A stretch of 64,000 bases of DNA from NCBI GenBank assembly GCA_015501595.1, contig JADNRX010000047.1, positions 1 to 64,000 of the forward strand, written 5' to 3'. Positions 34,737-46,322 of this stretch are shown one piece after another. The stretch is from Hymenopellis radicata. Its lineage: Eukaryota; Basidiomycota; Agaricomycetes; Agaricales; Physalacriaceae. Numbering within the stretch: the first letter of the stretch is position 1; every line of letters begins with the position of its first letter. The notes below the pieces were generated by a model that saw nothing but the letters and a program-made list of their open reading frames with translations, ran no database searches and had not been told where the DNA came from. A program made the translations under genes and the position numbers.

Positions 34737-37428
34737 CTAAGCCCGACCACCTCTCTTCCTCTTTCCTGCAACAACCTTCCTCTTTTGGCTCTCTTCGGTG
34801 GGTGATGGTGGCTCATCTGAGTCGGAGTCCGACTCCTCATCTTCGTCTGCGACAACAGGCGGTACGTATGGCTCACTGTCCCGGCCTGTACCCGTCCGAG
34901 GCCTTTTGTTCCGACCAGTCCCCGCGGAACGCTTCTTCGAAGGGCCCGCTGCCTGCTGAGCCCTGTGCTTCGCCTCCTGGTCAGTGTACCAGATCGGAAG
35001 CGCCGTATCAGTCTTCTCCTTCATCTGCTCGTGCACGTCCATGAAGTAAAAGTGGATGTCCTCATAAAACTCGTGCAGAAACACTTTACGGTCCCAGTGC
35101 GTCATATGTGGGGACTCCGGAAAAAGTGGTTTCGACGATTCCACCGCACCATAACAGCCTGCCAGGCATTGGAAGGCTTGTAAGGCTTTGGGTATCATGG
35201 AGTCTACGCCATGCACCTCCGTAAGAGCGCTAATGACTTCTTTATACTCACGCCCCTTAACAGTCGCGCAATGCTCCATGAACATGCGACGGTCCGCGGA
35301 ACCACGGAGGGACCCATCAAACAGCATATGATAGAGGCTTAGGATAGGTTTCTTGTGCCGTACAACCTCCGCTGGGGTGAAAGATTCGGGGAGAGTTTCC
35401 AGTAAGAACCACAGATAAATCCAGATGACGGACTCGAGGTCATGGAGAAAGTTGAACTTGAACCAATCAACCTGATCGGGGGGCGGTGGCTTCCCGTGGC
35501 GGATACGTACGAGGACTCGAGGAAGTTCAAAAAGATGTCTCCCTACTTGATATTCCACTGCCATAAATCCCGGGGTGCCCTAACACCTCATTAGCACAAG
35601 ATATTAAAATTTATGACGGAAAACATACGGTGAGCGGGGCAGCGCCATGGCCCGGGGCAGCATACGGGCGGGCATATTCGAGGTCAGAAATCTTGGTTTG
35701 GCCCTTGTAAATCAGGCAATTCCCGGGCTCACATCGCGATGAACAAATCCTGCTAAGCGCATGTATGCCAGGCCTGAGATAAGACTGCGTCAGTTCTGTG
35801 GAAGAGAACAAAATAGTCGAACATTACCGTAGACAAGCTGTGCTAGTCCCTTCGCAAAGTCGGCGTAGGATAAGACCTTGTAGAGGGTGCGGCACACCTC
35901 CTCAAACACAATTCGTCGATGCGTCCTTTTCTTGTGCGGATATGCGGCTCCGTCGGCCCTCTTGAGTTTAGGCGTACAACCGTCGACGTCCCCTCGCTGA
36001 GAGCCCTCGATGGTAGCCTCCTTCGCAACCTTTTCCTCTTCCTCAGTATAGAAGAACTCGAGGTAACCTGCCGGCGGCTCCTGCGCCTCATCCGGCTGTC
36101 CATTTATCATGACAATGGAGTCTGAAACGATCGTCATGAAATAATGTTTCGCATCCTCCTCCAAAGAGGAACCTGGCTGCAATGGAGGGGGACGCTCGCT
36201 CTCCGGAACACTGCCAGCTTCATCCAATTGCCGAAGGGCTGCGAAGATCTCGTTGTAGATGTCCGATTCCGGCTTTGCGTCAAAGTAAAGCCAAACGTCC
36301 TTCAAAACCTTGCTTCCACCGATGGGTACGTCGCCCGGACCAAGTTCCACGACTTCCCATACTCGCGTGGCACGAGTGACAATGTCCAGGTTCATTTCGT
36401 GAATGACTCCGGTGGTCTGGTACACTTTGTCGCCGACGGTGAAGCGATATTGAATTTCCTCCTTGCTGACGTGAATGCGCTTAACGGTAGGGTCGTATCC
36501 AAGGTCTTCAAGGGAAGCGAAGGTCATGAAGATGACAAAACGAATGAAGAGCCTAGGATTCTGAGACAAACTGTAAGAAAATGGTGGGATAAACGCGTTC
36601 AAGTCGACTCACCGCATGGTAATCGAATTCAGCAGATACAGTGATGTGCGATCTGGAAAAGTACCAGAACCGCATCAAACGGTCCTCGATGGTGAAGGCC
36701 ATCACAGAGCGCCGACACGGATCAGCGTAGATGATGTGACCGACAGCTCCAAGGACTTTGCTCTCGTTCTAAAAAAAGGAGGTCAAAACAAGGCATGATA
36801 GTGACATCGCGATACATACATCAATCCTGAACTCGGCAGTCAGCTGGCACTTGAATTCTGCAGGGCCAGCAACTGCAGACGTTGGAACATTCTCGCTATC
36901 GACTTCCTCGCCTTCCTCCTCGAGGAGGATGAACCGGGCATCTGTCCTCATAGATCCCCCGCGAACCTCAGAGGCCGTTGTATGGCCCGGTCGACAGATG
37001 AGACGAGTCGTGCGTTTCCGGAGCTTGGGATGCTGCTTCGTCTTGTTCCACTCCACGCAGTGGTCATGGATGCTCTCTGCGATGTCCTCCAGTCTCTTGA
37101 AAACGCGATCTTCGGTAGGCCCTTTAACGTTCGTTGCGACCCAGCCATTGCTGGTCAAAGCCTTCGATGGACCGGTAGCCTTGAGCTTTCTTTCAACGTG
37201 AGAGACCAAGTCGTCGGTGTCTCGCTGAGAGGGGAGGAGACTGGTATAGTGGGAAAGGTAGGTGTCGGCGGGGACTTGAACAGTGTTTCCAGTGGTGGAT
37301 TCCTTCAGATAGAACCGCTGGTCGTTGAGATTGAATGTAGCAGCTCCTTGTTGGGTCATTCTGGGCGCTTTGCGCGGTGTCAAGAATAATCTCCCGGGCG
37401 CGGTCTGATGCTGGGGTAAAGGGGCCAT
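34737..37428 (-). CDS. FunK1-type fungal protein kinase
   Basis: Five exons: 36820-37428, 36613-36768, 35828-36560, 35629-35773 and about 34737-35578, roughly 828 aa. FunK1 is a large kinase-like family expanded in mushrooms. The N-terminal half has ARFILLEEEGEE and GHIIYADPCRRSVMAFTIEDRLMRFWYFSRS, then the kinase N-lobe VGDKVYQTTGVIHEMN ... TRVWEVVEL and RIVFEEVCRTLYKV. After an intron come GLAYMRLAGFVHRDVSPGNCLIY and KISDLEYARPY (DLE in place of DFG), then GTPGFMAVEYQ and DLESVIWIYLWFLLE. The C-terminus is a Lys/Arg/Ser/Asp-rich tail (KKRSAGTGRNKRPR ... GKRKRGGRA), probably nuclear. Within the catalytic loop the frame shifts by one base, between HRDVS and PGN at about 35724-35728 (a CCC run). 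Whether DLE permits catalysis is not known. Confidence 0.87.
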
Positions 37429-37471
37429 GATGAGAGAGTGGTCGAGAAACAAACAAACAGGAAACTCACGC

Positions 37472-37478
37472 TTTTATA
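37472..37478 (-). promoter_or_regulatory. TATA box of the FunK1 gene
   Basis: TATAAAA on the minus strand, about 45 bp before the ATG at 37428. Confidence 0.45.
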
Positions 37479-37479
37479 A

Positions 37480-38144
37480 TGCAACGACGCGAGTCTTTGT
37501 TCGCGTCTTGACAATGACTGTAATTGCCAAATTCAGATGATCGAACATGTCACAATGGGATGCCAGTCACACAGTTACCCAATTTGGAACCCACTTTCTT
37601 TCTTTGCCACATTCGGTCAGTGGACGTGGACTCGAGATGTGGACGCATTGTTACAGTAATGTGTTACCAGGTCATCTTGTGATATTATCGCCGGGTGGAC
37701 AATGGGTGCAGAAAATTGCCGATCCCTAATCGAAGATAACTATGGCCACTGGCACGCTGCACGAGGGATCTAGGAGAGATCTCCAGGAATAAATCACAAT
37801 GCCAATCAGTCGAACAATGAGGTATTCTCAATTTGTAGGTACATATCAAGCAACACTGAAGGACTGGTATGACATACTATCAGGGCGTTTCACGCCGCTC
37901 TCCAGCCGCCATCCGCTCTCTCAAACAGTCGCTCGAACTCGGGCAGTGTCCCACCTCACGAAGTATTTCGGTCACGCTCAGCTGCAGTGATCAGTGCAGC
38001 GGATACGTTAAACTGAGACGACCGCTATTTCATGCTTTTCAGTACCTACTACCAAGGTACCTGCATTATAGGCGCCATCATAGTCTGCGCCGGCTGTACG
38101 AGCGCCGTTAGATGACTTGCAGCAGCGACGACCGTGCAGATAGC
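37480..38144. other. Intergenic, no supported gene
   Basis: No coding frame with recognisable features on either strand. Confidence 0.4.
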
Positions 38145-38575
38145 CTAAGCTACTTGAGGCACGTCTTTCATGGCCTCCATATCCTGAGTGCCTTCAAACA
38201 CACCGTCTAGACCTGGGAATCGCAGGCTTGCACGCCCGTCCTCGATAGCTTTCACTCCGAATGAGATGAGATCAGCGAAGGTGCGCAATAGGGAAGGTGC
38301 TGGATCTGCTTTGAAGGTCTCATCCTCAATTGCGCTTCGACCGGCAGAGTTTGTTGATTTTCGCAACACGTGTAGCGAAACAAAGTTCATTGAAACCAAT
38401 CATCTCTGAATGACCTCAAGCACTGGCTTGGATGCTAGCTGCTCCCTTGTGGAACGGTCATCGTTCGCCCATGATTCGTCCTGCAATGCCATGATGCTGA
38501 GTGTATCAACAAGCCAGTCACGACACTCCGCTGAGGGAGCCGATTCTTGAGTATGATCTGTGGGAGGTGCCGCAC
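38145..38575 (-). CDS. Possible hypothetical gene fragment
   Basis: A minus-strand frame upstream reads AECRDWLVDTLSIMALQDES ... REQLASKPVLEVIQR (about 38405-38575), and next to it, in another frame, ADPAPSLLRTFADLISFGVKAIEDGRAS ... FPGLDG (38145-38399). Both look like normal globular protein and could be adjacent exons, but there is no recognised domain and no clear start. Reported only because the composition is coding-like; it may be a remnant. Confidence 0.25.
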
Positions 38576-39242
38576 TATTTTTTCAACTCCGATAATACAC
38601 GTGGTCGGTCCGAGGAGGTCCGAGGGTTCCGGTGAGTCCAGAACGACTCACGAGTCACGAGCAATCACTATCTTCCCTGGCACTGGCAGGTTGGAATGAA
38701 ACGCCTCGACGACATACCAGCGCGGTCTTCAAACGCCCCAGTGAAGACGTCAACCAGCACCCTCGGTCTTCAGCTTTCTTTGTCATCCTTGATAATGGCT
38801 CGGACTTGAACATCTCCCGACCAAACCTTGACCAAACCTGCATGCTACACCTGTATCGCTTTGCCGCCCGCCTACCCGTCCGCCCGACATGTCCGCATCC
38901 TGCGCCAAGTACACATCTACCCTATCGGGCTAGCGATGGATCCGAACAACTACATGTCTCTCAGTCTGCCAGTGTAACGCAAACTTCGCCGGACTCTTTT
39001 AAAATCCCAGCAGCATTGGGCGGTTTTCTCACTCCAAGATTGTCGGCTCTGTGTACTACTCAATTCGTACCTCACAGTCACTGTTGTCAACTCTATAATC
39101 GCGATGGGAAACCCGAAACAACCGAAGTTTCTGCCCAGATGCGCGCTATGCAAGAACGCGTACCACGTATGATACTTACTGGCATGCGCGTCAGCGCGTC
39201 CATTTCACCCGACCCGAATCAGTGGAATGCGCGCAAAGGGCT

Positions 39243-39249
39243 CAATATA
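39243..39249 (+). promoter_or_regulatory. TATA-like box of the cupredoxin gene
   Basis: A TATAAG-type element near 39243-39249 is followed by about 100 bp of strongly pyrimidine-rich sequence up to the ATG at 39365. This is the pattern of highly expressed basidiomycete genes. Confidence 0.45.
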
Positions 39250-39364
39250 AGAGGTTCAGGCTCTCTCTGTGTTTCTCTACCAGCACTTTCTGTTTCTTCT
39301 CTTTCTTCCGTCGGCGCCTTTCCAACTTCAACTTCAACTTCTTCGCGCCTACGTGCTTCTTTAC

Positions 39365-39988
39365 ATGATGATGAAATCCGCTTTTCTTCTTGCTCTTTCT
39401 GCTGCAGTTGTCCCGACTCTGGCTTTGCCCGCTTGGGAGCCCAAGACCTATCAGGTGGCTGTGGGTCCGAACGGCCAGCTGGTGTACGATCCCGAGTACA
39501 TTTACGCCGACCCAGGCGACATCGTTCGGTTCAACTTGTGAGTTGATTGGTATTTCATTGTACGAATAAGATGAACTGACTTGGTCTTCAGCAACCCAAA
39601 GAACCATACCGTCACTCAGTCGGCATTCGATACACCCTGTGTTCCCCTTGAGTCGGGTATCAGTTCTGGATTGTAAGTCTTGGTTTTCTCCCCTTCCTTT
39701 CCGAGTTAACATCGTGATTTACAGTACTCCCGTTGCTCCTGATTCTGACGAGGCCAGGGCATTCTACGTCACGGTTGCTGACGAGAAACCTGTCTGGATC
39801 CACTGCGAGCAGACTGGTCATTGTGGCAAGGGTAAGTCGCACTAAAATCCAACCCCGCGCTGTCTACTCACGACTACGCTTCAGGAATGGTGTTCGCCAT
39901 TAACCCGCCTCCCGACAACGATCCCAAGTCATTCGCCGCCTTCAAGGCGTTGGCCATCGCCACGAACGGCACTGGAGCTGGTAATTGA
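39365..39988 (+). CDS. Secreted cupredoxin (plastocyanin-like copper protein)
   Basis: Four exons: 39365-39537, 39592-39672, 39725-39831 and 39885-39988; 154 aa with consistent phases. A signal peptide (FLLALSAAVVPTLALP) is followed by one cupredoxin fold: YQVAVGPNGQLVYDPEYIYADPGDIVRFN, NPKNHTVTQSAFDTPC, then VADEKPVWIHCEQTGHCGKGMVFAINPP. The likely type-1 copper ligands are His in NHTVTQS, Cys in HCEQ, His in TGHC and Met in GMVF, the usual H-C-H-M set. There is no long Ser-rich stalk and no evident GPI tail, so it is probably a soluble secreted blue copper protein. Three in-frame ATGs occur at the start; the first is taken. The strong promoter-like region suggests high expression. Confidence 0.92.
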
Positions 39989-40185
39989 GTGGGATTGCGG
40001 GATTTCATGATTAAGGACTTTTAACGACTTGCTTCACTTTCCTTACTTCATTACGATGGACTTTCTATTTGATAGCGGTGGTAATGGACATTTGTTATTG
40101 TTGAAACCGAGACGGAAAGCAAGAGTAAGATGTTACAACACTGACTAGGGAGAGGTATGCATAGAATGAACACAAGTTGGATTAA

Positions 40186-42004
40186 CTAGAGACCCAAGAC
40201 GCGATTCGCTTCGGCGAAGAGAGGCTCTCCATTTGTGGGGAAGGGCTCGAAACCGACAGCCCTTCGCCCTTCGGCGGTTGCGATATCATCGACGGCTCCA
40301 CGTCCAGTGTTGTAGGACTCTCCGTCACCACCGGGGAAGTCACTGTACGTTGGAAAAAATTATCAGGATGTCTGAGACTCTGTTACAAAGAGAAATCCTC
40401 ACGGAGGGGGAAGGCCCTTCTCAAAGCAGACACGTTGATCACGAAGGTAGTCGGCGCTAGTGCAGTCTCGTCAGTCCCTTCACAAGTCAAATGGCAGCTC
40501 TGAGTCTAAGCCTCACTTTTCAACGGTAAGCGGAACGGCCGGAATATACATGACTGAAGAATCCGTTTTGCCCTGGTGTGCAGCTTCGACGGCATGCACG
40601 ACATCACAGTGCCCTATAAGCTATGATCAGTGCTGGTACGCATTCTTGAAAACAGAATCGAATCACAGTAAACCTGGTCCCCAGGCTGCACCTTCGGCAC
40701 AGCTACCATGGTCTCGTCCAGCCTCAGATGCGGGTGCGTCTTCGGATTCAACTCTTGCGTCGTCCCGATGCGCGCGCCGGGGAAGCTCGTCGTGTCGAGG
40801 TCCAGTTCCCAATCCGACAGGCGCCCAGACGCAGAGGGCCGGAAGAAGGGACGAAGCAGCATATAAGCCGAAGAAAGCTTAAGGAACGGCAACAGGCGAA
40901 GCGTCCCTTCGCCCGGCCCAGTCTCAGAGATCGACGTCCAGCCTTGGAAAGGCCTGAAGATCGAGCATTGGTTGCTAAAACCACGAGGCTCAGTAAGCTC
41001 ACGGTGAAATGTAGAACGGAAGCGTACGGCGTGTGATAGAGGTCCTGTACGGACCCCATGCGCTTCCCGGCGTCGAAGGGGTCGTGGAGCCGCCAGTTAC
41101 TTCCTCCTTCGAGAATGCGACCGTAGAACGAGCGGAAGGTTGGGTCCTCCCAGCGTTCGAGCGATCCCCCGTCGACGTGGGGCCCCAAAGTGAACTGCAT
41201 GTCTCCGGGGTTGCGGATGCGGAGACGGTCGAAGTACGAGACGGGCGTGGTAAGGCTCACGTTGGCCGGCGAGACTTCGGAATGCCAGAGAGAGAGAAGC
41301 GCGCGCTGGGTCTCGAGGATGGCAGGATGGGTACGTGCTGCCATTTGTGCTTTGGTGTTGTACAGCTCGAAGACCTGAACATCGTTCTCGGGGAAGCCTA
41401 TCAACCGGGTTTTAATACGCAAGTTGAACTTGCACTGAAGGATAATCCGAATTGTTTACCTTTAATCCGAGGTTTATTTTCTTCAACATATGATCGGATG
41501 GATGCCTTCCATGCAAGAGCTTCCTATGAGGCAGTCAGTGCACGCGTTGAATCCCGAAGGAGAGCTTTCCGACCTCGGGGGGCACAGCGCCCGAAACAAT
41601 GACGCTTCCAACATCTTTGACGGCCTGGACCTGCTCAGGCGAGAGCCCTTTACGGATATCAGCGTAGGAGATTTTGGGAATAATCTTCACAGCAGGTAAG
41701 ACTCAGAGACGTGAGAAAGGACCATGGCGCCTACCTCAGATCCTTTGGCAACGACCTTGTCAGTGACCACCTCGAGCTCCGCGACGACCTCGCGCCAGCT
41801 CTGCACGATGCCGTCGCGGAATATCTCGCGCTTGAGCTGGCCGAAGCGCTCAGGCAGCCCGTCCGCACCCTTGTTGGCGTCAAGCGATGTGAAGATCGCC
41901 GCGATGGAGCCCTCCGCCTTGGGCTTGCGCGACGCGACCGTGGCCAGAGACCGCGACAGGGGGCGCGTCAAAGCGCGCGGCGACATGCGCGGGATGTAAA
42001 GCAT
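40186..42004 (-). CDS. DUF1479 family, 2-oxoglutarate-oxygenase-like protein
   Basis: Eight exons: 41735-42004, 41574-41684, 41460-41523, 41028-41397, 40667-40974, 40517-40613, 40403-40456 and 40186-40342; 476 aa, all phases consistent. The N-terminus is Arg/Ser-rich without acids (SPRALTRPLSRSLATVASRKP), like a mitochondrial presequence. The core has [116 protein letters not shown] and a C-terminal FPGGDGESYNTGRG. HVDGGS and HCDVVHAVE look like the metal-binding His/Asp and distal His of a double-stranded beta-helix oxygenase. Members are known in bacteria and fungi, but the substrate is not established. The start could be the first or second Met (42004 or 41986). Confidence 0.9.
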
Positions 42005-42581
42005 GCTAGCAGATAGGCTGGGAGATGGGGGCGAGAAGATGGGGGCATCGCCAACTCGACTGGTATTTATCCGAGGTTTCCCCGTGACGCATCCTCCGTT
42101 GCCACGCCCTCAGGATTAGTGATAATTTCAATGGATGACCGCACGATGGAGAGCAGCTGACAGTCGTAGCGGCTTATACTTACCGCGTGAGAGGTTTTTG
42201 GAGGTCCCATAAGTAAAGTAGAAATCGTAAGACTCGAAAAAATCGTTCGCGTTTTTCGTTTCTAAGACGGTGACAGACGCAGAGATCCCGGAAGAGATTA
42301 CTTACTGAAAGCAAGCACTTGCAGCGTTTAGACAGTTTGAGGCGTGTTTTGGAATGGAGCAAAGTTCGACACAGGTTCGACATGGGAGGCCTAGGTGGCG
42401 TGGGCTGATCCCCAGTGCGTCTATTTATGTACTGTTGTTTTCTACAGATAGATAGATAGATATCTATAATTTTACGTGCATCTAGCCCTTACAGAACACA
42501 GCACGGTCCGTACTACACTATACATGCTACGCGCCTTAGCTCCTTAATTGATCGGGATTGCTCGGGTAGGTCTGCACAATA

Positions 42582-42823
42582 CTGTACCGTTTCGACCGCA
42601 TGTTCGCATAACGCGTCACGCGGCCGTCGGAACCTAACTTAGAGCTAATGATAACGCGTAACGGGACCTCATTTCAGGGCTGCATCGCCCAAAACGGCAA
42701 TTTTTCGGGCCCGCCTGCGGCGGGACTTCCAAATTGGGCCTTGTGCCTGAAAACGAACCTATTTCCTGTAAGTTCGCGGCATAACGCGTCACATGCCGCG
42801 AACTTACGGTCGAAACGGTACAG
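42582..42823. mobile_element. MITE with TA target duplication
   Basis: A 242-bp element bounded by TA (42580-42581 and 42824-42825). The terminal inverted repeats start CTGTACCGTTTCGACCG at the left and end with its reverse complement at the right, followed inward by more paired sequence (GTTCGC). A perfect internal hairpin occupies 42768-42782 and 42793-42807 with a 10-nt loop. The motif ATAACGCGT recurs near 42608, 42653 and 42781. There is no open frame. TA duplication and terminal repeats fit a non-autonomous relative of Tc1/mariner-type elements; an autonomous partner is not present in this window. Confidence 0.8.
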
Positions 42824-42825
42824 TA

Positions 42826-43910
42826 ATAATGCTCCAGAGAAGGAAGTGAAAACTTGTAACTACTTACTGGTACCAGTCGGGTACCCCCAATGGCTCTCGA
42901 AGAACAAGCTCCAAGAGCTCGTATAAGTCCCAGGCTGCAACATGCCAAGTTCAAGTTGGCCTCTTCCGACGTTATCCGGCCAATATCAAGCGGGATGACG
43001 CGGAGCACCTAGAATTTTTTTACCGTCGCCAGCCCAAAGCATGGATAGACTGCAGAGCCTTGCTCGATGCAACGAGACATGAGCTCAATGCATAAGACTG
43101 CAGATGCAACGAAAACCCGCCAACGACATCCGATCGATCGAAAGACCCATCCAGCGCAATCCCGACGCTAACTCCTCAAGAAACAGCCTACTGGAAGACT
43201 GGTAGCAGGATCACCAGAATTCTGAGCTTGCTATGGACCTCGACATGATCTACGAAGTTGAGAAGCACGTCAGCGTCGGCGATAACAATCAACTTGGGCC
43301 GTCGCGGGGCATCCATCTACTGGGGATTGGCATGCGCGCGCATGCTTCTATCCAACAATCAGCCTCTGAGGACGGACCGAGATCTGCTTCCACAAGGACG
43401 CCGAAGTGCATTCATCCTCAACTTCCCAGTAGCGGTCGCTGCATGAAATCAAGGAGAAAACTTACAAAATGTTAGGTCTGTAAACTAGTGACCGAAATAC
43501 AGATTGTCATCTGCGAAAATCTGTTTTTCATTCGACAGCAATCATCTGTTTATGGAATAGATTAGTGTATTGCTTCCTCGGATTTCGTTGGTTCAGATCT
43601 GTTTTTGAATGAACTACAATTTCATTGATGCATAGTAGACTATATTGCTTCGTCTCGCCGCCCGCTGGGTCCTACTAGCACTCACCGCAGCTGCTACACT
43701 CGCTGCCCATCTACCCTAATTGCCACCACCGCATATTCTCCCAAAAATGAAAAGAGCGGCACGGAGCGGTTGGCGACGGCTGTCGGCAATTTCCAAATAA
43801 AGCAATTTTCAATTATGGCCAGCTATAGTGCTCCATCACCAAGACAAGCTCGGGCCTACTGAACGACGCAGCCTTGAGGTTGATCGCGGTTCATCCACGC
43901 GTCAAACGCG
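42826..43910. other. Gap without a supported gene
   Basis: Short frames only (for example 43233-43475 plus), none recognisable. The right end holds the 3' flank of the DUF6589 gene. Confidence 0.4.
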
Positions 43911-45554
43911 TCAACGATACCAACGGCGTCTTCCACGCTCTCGGCCTTGTGCCACAAAATCCGCGGGCGCGTCGTTCACCGATATGAAGTACTACAAGCA
44001 ACATTAGGGCGTGACTGGTGATACACAAACAATCGGTTTCACCTTGGCATACGCAGACAGGTATTCCTTGGAGACATCAGCTGCCTGCGCATTCGAGCCC
44101 TCCCGGAATATGTTTATGATGAGGCTGTCGCGCATGATATCCCTAGGATCCACTCAGCCAACGTAGAGCATAGGTAGGAAACCCCGGACTTACGCAAACG
44201 GTTCGGGCCACAGGCACTTGACGCCATGAATATAATGGAAGAGCTCTTCAGCCCACGCATCCTTGCCGCCACCTGTCAGCGCTATACTTATAACTCCGAA
44301 GATATCCTCCGCCCTCCCGATATCCCCATCGTCGATCGCGTACTTTAGGATAAATATGCGGAGGAGCGTGGTCAGGCCAAGTCTGCCGTTGTAAAAAACT
44401 GTATCCGAGGCGGCGCATTCCTCCGTGTCGTACTCGCTCGCGTATTGCGCATCGTCCGGATTGTTACGATCGTGAGGGACGATGCGTTTCGCGTGGTTGA
44501 TGGCTATTTTCCGCGCGATGGCGAGGAGAGCTGAGGGTGTGGGGTTGGAGGCAGCGAAGGCCTCGATGGAGGGGAAACCACAGTTGGTGCGCCAGCAGTC
44601 GAGGAAGGACGCTTTCATCATGGTCTCGAGGGTAGTAAGGAGGCTGTGGTAATCCTTGGGGTCGCCACTCGCGAGATGCGCTTTGTTTAGTATAGAGAAA
44701 GTCGACGACCATGAACCAGGGATGTCTGGGCGGCCGACATGATTATCGAGGGACGCTTTGACAAAAGTTTTCATGATATCTAGAAGACCGGGACCGAGCT
44801 GTGCAAGCAGAGTTATTCATATGGATTGAGTTGGACAAAGGGATCTACCTGTAGTGACGTGATGAGCTTCTGTTCTGGAGTCAATGGTTGGGGTGCACGA
44901 CGCAAAGCTATCTGAGCTTTACGAATAGCCTGATTTATCGCACTAGAGTTAACACCTTAGATAAAAAGTCAACTACGACGTTGAATAGAATTCGAATGAC
45001 GTACTGGGTATTAAAGAGTTCTCAAACATCTTCGCATCGAGGCCCAGCTGTTTTGTGTACGTCTCATTTATGAGCGAGGTGTACAGGGCGGTGGTGTGCT
45101 TCCCAACAACGGAATGAACGGAGATATGCTGATTCCTAAAATGAAGAGGAAGAGGTCGGCGGGGCTTGTACTGCAGCAGAGGATTATTCGCAAGGTGCTT
45201 GAATTCTGGATGATGATCGATGAGGGATTTCACGATAATTATCATGGACTGGTGTAAAATCGACTCTCGTTGCTCGTGGTTCGGCATAAGGTCATTCTGT
45301 CCAAATGAATTTCATTAATCGTGTAGGGAATCTAATTTATACCTGCGTACCATGCCAAATTGCGGGGCGCTTTGAAGACGCGCCTCCATGGCGCCTGCTA
45401 AATCGAGATCTTTGAGCTTTGTATTGTGATTGGGTATGCTGACAAGGGCAGAACTAAGTTTCGCTTGTCCGCTCCCTCCATTGGATGCTGTGATCTTGAG
45501 TATATGCGGTACTTGAGCGATGTTTTTGGCTTCCGCAAGGGGAAGCGACGACAT
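43911..45554 (-). CDS. DUF6589-like protein
   Basis: Exons 45351-45554, 45005-45296, 44849-44907, 44194-44798, 44043-44142 and 43911-43991; phases agree across all internal junctions. Family-like blocks: NHNTKLKDLDLAGAMEARL, SMIIIVKSLIDHHPEFKHLA, PRRPLPLHFRNQHISVHSVV, GRPDIPGSWSSTFSILNKAH, LLTTLETMMKASFLDCWR, and LTTLLRIFILKYAIDDGDIGRAEDIFG ... AWAEELFHYIHGVKCLWPEPFA, then MRDSLIINIFREGSNAQ. This order matches a domain that I know as DUF6589, frequent in mushroom genomes and of unknown function; some members have been thought transposon-related. The true start is unclear because the region 45555-45650 has coding-like sequence in a different frame. After the last acceptor a second frame (DAVGIVDAFDAWMNRDQ, ending 43856) also looks coding, so a one-base error near the C-terminus is possible. 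Confidence 0.65.
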
Positions 45555-45654
45555 GGTTCAGGTAAGAGGAGCAAACTTTTAAGGTTAGGTAAAATGGTTC
45601 CCACGATGTTATCTGCCATGGCGGCTTCAACCATACTTCAACTGGCATTCACAG

Positions 45655-46200
45655 CACTTTCAGAAATGAACGTTAAAAAGCATTTTCAAGGTCGCTGGTT
45701 ATAGTGCAACAGTTGCTTGCTCTGCTCCGTTCAGCGAGACCAACTGTTAGTACTGAATGAATGAATGATGCGCTATGATGCGGCCATCTATCCATTAATA
45801 AGAGTACTTGGTGGATCTTCTTGTGATGAAGGCACCTTGCAGTACTAAGGCTATTTTCATGCTCTTCCAGTCAATTGGAATGAATACCTTCAAACTCTTT
45901 CAGAAATGAATGAATGCCGTCTTTCTTGCGCGATTATAACCACCAAACAGCATCCTGTGATTCCAGATGGTGATAGTGGTGGTGGTACGAGCTTTAGTAT
46001 CGCTTTTGACGATAAGTAATGTATGCAGAAATCTCATCTGACTCGACACGTCGACTTGGAGAACAGGAAGGGGATATGACGTGATTAGGAGGCGACTTGG
46101 TGTACCTTCCTTCTTGGGACGACGCGTCTTTCTTTCCTACCACAACAACCACCGTCAACGACGTCTCTGAATCGCGCTCGCCTCCGTGCATCTACTCGCC
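45655..46200. other. Gap without a supported gene
   Basis: No gene. The phrase TTTCAGAAATGAA occurs near 45657 and 45898, with scattered GAATGAATGAATG units near 45750 and 45905, a sign of small-scale duplication. Confidence 0.4.
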
Positions 46201-46322
46201 TTTATACAAAACTATCTACAGTACAGGTGAGCAGTATTCAATCGCACTCGACCACTGTTGAGGCGAAAAGCAACCAGAATTTTTACTACGCGCGAAATGG
46301 ATTCTCAACAGGCTATGAACAT

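Noticed and set aside
35770..35812. Frame shift between ELTQS and the FunK1 catalytic region
   Set aside because: An acceptor TTATCTCAG at 35774 in phase 1 joins LVYG to LAYMRLAGFVHRD without any shift, so no indel is needed there.
46227..46322. Upstream extension of the membrane protein from a GTG
   Set aside because: It is not an ATG, and the sequence there (GTGAGC) also reads as a splice donor; the first in-frame ATG is at 46323.
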